A stretch of DNA of 64,000 bases, from NCBI GenBank assembly GCA_030141605.1, contig JAQGDQ010000041.1, forward strand, positions 744,001-808,000. Direction: 5' to 3'. The notes beneath the pieces were generated by a model. The model did no database searches. It worked only from the letters and a program-made list of their open reading frames with translations, and was not told the DNA's origin. Of the stretch, positions 59,343-64,000 are shown piece by piece (the stretch's first letter is position 1; each line of letters starts with the position of its first letter). This DNA comes from Tubiluchus corallicola. Lineage: Eukaryota; Priapulida; Priapulimorpha; Priapulimorphida; Tubiluchidae. The translations under genes were made by a program, and so were the position numbers.

Positions 59343-60050
59343 CAAAAACCAATTTCAGGATAATTGAAACCATCTAATTATTCTTGAAAGAAAGTAACAA
59401 TGGTACATTCAAATGCAGAAATTAATATCAATGACAAGATAAGACTGTCTTCAAATGAAACCAGTTTCATAACTTTAAACTATGTACATGATGTTAGCAA
59501 AGTGAAACAAGTTCATTGACTGTAAAACAGTCTTTGGAATAATTTAAATAGTTAGTGAAATCATCACAGTAAACTAATAAACCAATCCATTTATACTTCT
59601 TAATAAATAATGGAATAACTAGAAAGTGTGTAAGCAAGAGGTTCTGGGGTTTGAATCCTGGCTAGCCATAATCTTTTTACAATAAATTAGCCGTTAGTTT
59701 AATGACTGATTATATATAAAACGATTGGTTTTTTTGTACTGTACGTATCTTATGGTTTCAGAGATGAAATTAAGAAACAGTATAACAAAACCAATACTTT
59801 ATATTTGACTTAGATTTCACCTAGTGAGTTTTATATTTTAATTATAATCTGTCTGCATGAATAATAAACTGACAAGTTAAGTAGTAATCATTCACTATTA
59901 ATACACAAAGAACCATCAGCTTGTCAAAATCAATTTCACTAAACCAAAACTAATTTCATGATAATTGAAGACTACTTACTTATTCTTGAAAGAAAGTAAC
60001 AATGGTACATTCAAATGCAAAAATTAAGATCATTGATAAGATAAGATAGT
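59343..60050 (+). repeat. About 100-bp direct repeat pair
   Basis: 59343-59445 and about 59943-60047 share long identical stretches, including TTCTTGAAAGAAAGTAACAA and GGTACATTCAAATGCA, with scattered substitutions. The copies are about 600 bp apart. I see no coding potential. Confidence 0.75.
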
Positions 60051-61346
60051 CACTTGGCTGTATACATTTTCCATTAACAGAACAGTACTCTTGGGATGAA
60101 TTATAGTAGTTTTTTTTTACTAATCTACAAGATTTGCAGGCCGAACTTTGTAAAGCAAAGTCAGCCTTCGATTGTTTGACTACTTGAGATTTAATGCAAA
60201 TTGAATTTGTATGAGTACTAAAGTTGCACACTAGTGGTGCTCATAAGGCACTTAGCAATGGAGAGCTTCAGTTACAGTCAAACAGCAAAAAATTGTGGTT
60301 CTGAAATGTGTCACTACAGTGATTGTCACTCACAATCACAATCACACCCAGTACATTTTGCTACAATTCCTGACTCTACGGATGAATTTCTAAAGAATTC
60401 AAATAATTTAAATTCTTTAGACATCAGGAGATGAGGCAAAACACACAAACTAAAGTACACGTTTGGTGCTACCTATTCGAAATTATGCAAACCTGTTGAC
60501 AATGACTATCAAAAATCTACAGTCTGTTTGTGACTGCAAAAAGTGCTCTAGAGTACAAATGAAACTAGTCTACATCCTGACTGTAAGACGTCTGTTCCAC
60601 TTTGTGATTGTAATGGAAACTCTCTATTGTGAAAAATTTGCCGGATTATCTACTGCACTGGCACAATAAATGTATAACTAGTATCAGCTGTACTAGCTTT
60701 CATTGAAGGTATTTTTACGGAAGTTTACCAGCCCCGCCCAATGTCTACAGCTTCAATGATAAGTATATTGGTCAGCAATAACAAGCAACAAGCAACTGTT
60801 ATCACGCCAATTTTTCACTGCAGAACGCACATACCTGCATTTGAAAACATGTAGAAATGCAAGTTTCAAAAAAATGATAGCTACAAAGTGCCTTGTAATT
60901 CTATATCATCTCGTAAGTCATCAGTAGTCATAAATGATAAATTTTAAATTATCACAGTATCATTAATCAATCATATTATGTCAGACAAGTTACTTATCAC
61001 ATCATATCTTATTAGTAGACATCATACTCTCCACATTATACAGCTGAAAACTGGAACAATACTTCCACTCACGGTGCTCTAAGAAGTGTCCCTCAAAACA
61101 AGTAATGTTCCGTTAAACATTTCTTACATATGAAATCTATCTATGTGAGATCTTTGTTTGTGCTTTTTGTTGGTTCAATAAACTCAAGGACAATATTAAT
61201 AAGCTGGCTAACTTCTAGCAATCTTAAAACGTCCTATTACATATAAATCTTTGTAGCTTAATACTTGCGGTCATTCTATCTCAAGTAACAATATGTACAA
61301 ACAATTACGATTAACTTTGAAAAGCACCAGTACAAAATACTTTTTT

Positions 61347-61352
61347 TTTATT
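61347..61352 (-). terminator. Candidate poly(A) signal of the zinc-finger gene
   Basis: AATAAA on the - strand lies about 150 bp after the stop at 61501. This is plausible spacing, unproven. Confidence 0.4.
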
Positions 61353-61500
61353 TTCGGTAAAATGAAATTGATAATTTTAAATATGCTCTGTCCAGCTATG
61401 GATCGTCTGTTTAGTTAATGCGTCAGCCAGTATCATAGATATAGCGACTGAAGGGCTGTACTTGAGTTCGCCTAATACGATTTAATCAGATTAAAAGTGT

Positions 61501-62944
61501 CTACGGTACTTTGCGTTGGGTAGTTGGGAATAAACTGAAAAGCTTATCATAATCAAAAGAATCCCGTTTTCTAGCTGCAACTTCCCATTCCAAAATTACT
61601 TCAGGAATGATTACATCCAACTGCTTTTTAATTGTCTCCACTTCAGATATTAAGTCACTGGGATACAAAAACGATGATTCCCTGACCGATAGCCTGTGAT
61701 CTTGCACCTGTTTCGAAATATGACCACTAATGAAACTGGTGGCAACCTGATTGGCAGACACAAAAGTGCATTTTGTTTCGGGCCTTCTCAAATCTGATGG
61801 AAAAGACTGGTGGTCACCAATTTGCAATTCTGCTTGACGAACTGGAGCAGTCTCTGTAGTTGTGAGTTCAGGCACATCTAATATGGTTGGCTGTAAGCTT
61901 TGCAAATTTTGCTCCTCCACTTTCTTTAGGTGAGACTTTCCTGCATAATGAGTTTCTGCTACTTTATCACTGGTCAGAACAAGCTCACACAATTTACAAT
62001 ATCTTAAATTCTCGTCTTTAATATCTGTGATAAATCTAGAACAAGGGAGACAGCTTAAGTTATGATGCAACTGATCGTAAGAAATCGACGGATCAGTTAC
62101 TTGGTAAAAGGTTTCTATCTCCCGTTTCTGTTTTTCAGCTGCTTTATGAAATTGACCCCGATAGTGTTCTCCTGCATTGGCTTGTCCTGACAAACAAATT
62201 TGGCACAGTTTACAAAAAGTCACTAAATATTGCCCATTTTCTGAAGACACACAATTGCTGGTCGATAACGTCGACTCATTCTTGTTCTCCGTACTCGCTA
62301 ATGCAGTATTTGTCATTGTTATCTGATCCACTGAACTCACAGCCTTGAAAATAAACAAATACATCTTGAAAGCTAGAATGTTATGATTACATTTTTAGAA
62401 AAACTGTTTAGATTTTTTTCTACAAAGTTATACATGGAAAGAGATTGCATAACATATTTTCACACTAAAGCTAGAAAGTTATGATTACATTTTTAGAAAA
62501 ACTGTTTAGATTTTTTTCTACAAAGTTATACATACAAAGAGATTGCATAACATATTTTCACACTAAAGAAACGTGCAAACTTCAAACAATGAAAAACAAA
62601 ATTTATCTGTTCACCATATATACCTATTTTAACAGTTTCAGTTTATTATAGTAATTCCATGGCAATTTATCATACAAAAAGCTGACACTTGTACCCTTTG
62701 TTAATGGCTTATCACAAAATTAAAGCAACAAACTTAATTCAATGCAGGTTAATATGCTGCCAAAAAATACAAAGCAAAAATTTTGTGGTCTGAAACTCAC
62801 TACTTTGTTAGCAAGTTTAGCAGCTATATAATTCTCCTCATCAGTAACCAAAGGTAAAGGCGACAATTTATCAGCAGCACCGCCTGAACTAGCAGGTAAT
62901 TCTGGCGAATCCTTCAGTTTCGTAAAAAGTGATGTTTCGCTGGG
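61501..62944 (-). CDS. U1/matrin-type zinc-finger protein, 3' two exons (5' end not seen)
   Basis: Exon A is 62944-62801 (48 codons, phase 0 on both sides). The last exon is 62343-61501 (280 residues plus TAG). Two fingers share the spacing C-x2-C-x12-H-x5-H: CKLCQICLSGQANAGEHYRG and CKLCELVLTSDKVAETHYAG. These match the U1-like/matrin-type class (ZNF346, ZMAT proteins), whose members bind double-stranded or structured RNA, often in the nucleus. Exon A has a short acidic-polar segment with no domain. The region after the fingers is polar and ends in a helix-like LISEVETIKKQLD stretch. The acceptor at 62945 means at least one more exon upstream, probably beyond 64000, so start and full length are unknown. 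I cannot choose between ZMAT-like families. Confidence 0.85.
62371..62566. repeat. 98-bp tandem duplication next to a splice acceptor
   Basis: About 62371-62468 and 62469-62566 are head-to-tail copies with only a few differences. The duplication begins about 27 bp from the acceptor of the last zinc-finger exon (62343), so it sits where branch-point sequence would normally lie. Confidence 0.92.
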
Positions 62945-64000
62945 CTAGAAAGAAACCATTAAACAGTAAATAAAAATTGTATTTTTAAAGTATTTGCCAC
63001 CTATAAACAATCTGGCAGTAAGGGAATGGAGCAACTTTCCTAGTTTCATGGAACTAGTTATCATGGGTAGAAATCCCCTAAAGAAATTTCCTGAATCTAC
63101 CTAAATAACTTGATCCAATCAAATAGAAAATTCCCTAGGTACTCCTGGACTTAATGAATTTTTTTTGGGCAAGAAAAGATACCAGTATACAGCTTATACA
63201 ATTAGCACTAAACAAATGCAGATGTAGGTTACTTTATTCTGCTGTAATAATCAGATGTCTAATATTTTATTAGCTTTTAGATGCACTGCATTTTGGCTCA
63301 ATAATAATTATTAAACTTGTTGTTTCAATTCTATAACAACTTCCATAATGAAAAAATTAATATGCATCTACAATTGGTTAAATGATATGCCATTTGCCAA
63401 CCACTCCAAAGCTGTACCAAATTTTAAGTGCTAAACGCCTAATGCCATACACAAATTTTAATGCCTAGTGCCTTCCTTCAGGAAGTGAAGCATGAGGAAA
63501 GCAGACAACACCACGGAGTTTAGTGAAAAATGTCAATGGCTTGCATTAGATTTTTAAAACTGGAGAGAAGTAACAGCAAGGAAATGCGTTAAAAACAAAA
63601 AACTTAAGTAAAGTTTAATCTTGACATTTCAATAGTGTAACAAATTAATTACCACTACTAAGAGACTATACATAACAGACTAATACACTAATAAACTTTG
63701 ACAGAATTTGAGGAAGCAAAACAGAACTTTTGCTTATTGATATCAAAAATGAATTTTAGAATTACGTTGAAGCTAGTAAGTAAGGCATCTTAAACTTTTA
63801 TCATTCCTCACAGCATGGTGCTACACTTAATGTAAACTGCACCCACACTGCTTTGAATGAATACCTTTTCCAGCAGTTTCTTTTACTACGAATATAGATG
63901 TGATAATATTTCTATAGAAATAAATTTTGCTTTGAATACAAAGCTTCACCTAACATTAAAAAAAGACAGAAATATTATGTACAAAAATAATCCAATTACG
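62945..64000. other. Upstream intron of the zinc-finger gene
   Basis: No further - strand exon with both splice sites and coding sense is visible. It is probably an intron running out of the window. Confidence 0.45.

Noticed and set aside
59630-59675. tRNA-like T-arm (GGGTTTGAATCC with GGCTAGCC)
   Set aside because: No matching acceptor stem, D-arm or box A is present upstream. At most it is a SINE fragment, too weak to list.
60219-60434. 70-codon + frame with HSQSQSHP
   Set aside because: It looks partly coding, but there is no start context, splice evidence or homologue, so it was left out.

Overview
This window is nuclear DNA of an animal, most likely an invertebrate whose phylum I cannot fix from the sequence. 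It is AT-rich by eye. Its genes are split by many GT-AG introns, and it carries animal-type transposon relics. It encodes TDRKH, an animal piRNA-pathway protein, and a G-alpha-q subunit. Nothing in it looks bacterial, plasmid-borne or CRISPR-like.

Three genes can be read. (1) A complete TDRKH (Tudor and KH domain) gene lies on the + strand. Its coding exons run from 4273 to 17694: 14 exons, 2280 nt, 759 residues, with all phases consistent. (2) A complete G-protein alpha-q subunit gene lies on the - strand. Its coding exons run from 55939 down to 22556: 8 exons, 1065 nt, 354 residues, and it includes a 15 kb and a 7.6 kb intron. (3) The 3' end of a gene with paired U1/matrin-type zinc fingers lies on the - strand. 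Two exons are visible, 62944-62801 and 62343-61501, and the 5' part is probably beyond the window. TDRKH and G-alpha-q converge tail to tail across about 4.9 kb (17695-22555) without a recognisable gene. G-alpha-q and the zinc-finger gene share a strand and are separated by about 5.5 kb.

Region by region: 1-4270 is a repeat-rich left flank. It has a pair of oppositely oriented arrays of a degenerate 16-bp unit (fold-back-like, about 590-2320) around a trinucleotide-rich spacer, then a LINE 3' fragment. 4273-17694 is TDRKH, with a MITE in intron 8 and dispersed repeats in introns 1-4. 22556-55939 is G-alpha-q. Its introns hold a MITE with a 6-bp target duplication (32186-32572), an unrecognised 167-codon antisense ORF (38815-39315), a decayed reverse-transcriptase LINE (about 39840-41790), and three pogo/Tigger-like TA-flanked MITEs (50105-50589, 53422-54252, 54380-54845). 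One of these MITEs keeps a 45-residue acidic ORF. 56036-61500 is intergenic, with GA and CA microsatellites.

The genes do not form a pathway together. TDRKH is a mitochondrial-surface factor of piRNA 3'-end maturation, G-alpha-q couples receptors to phospholipase C-beta, and the zinc-finger protein probably binds RNA. Items most worth a second look are the fold-back-like arrays, the long repeat-bearing C-terminal tail of TDRKH, the orphan antisense ORF in the big G-alpha-q intron, and the pogo-like MITE with its small intact ORF. I did not find convincing evidence of a wholly new biological system.
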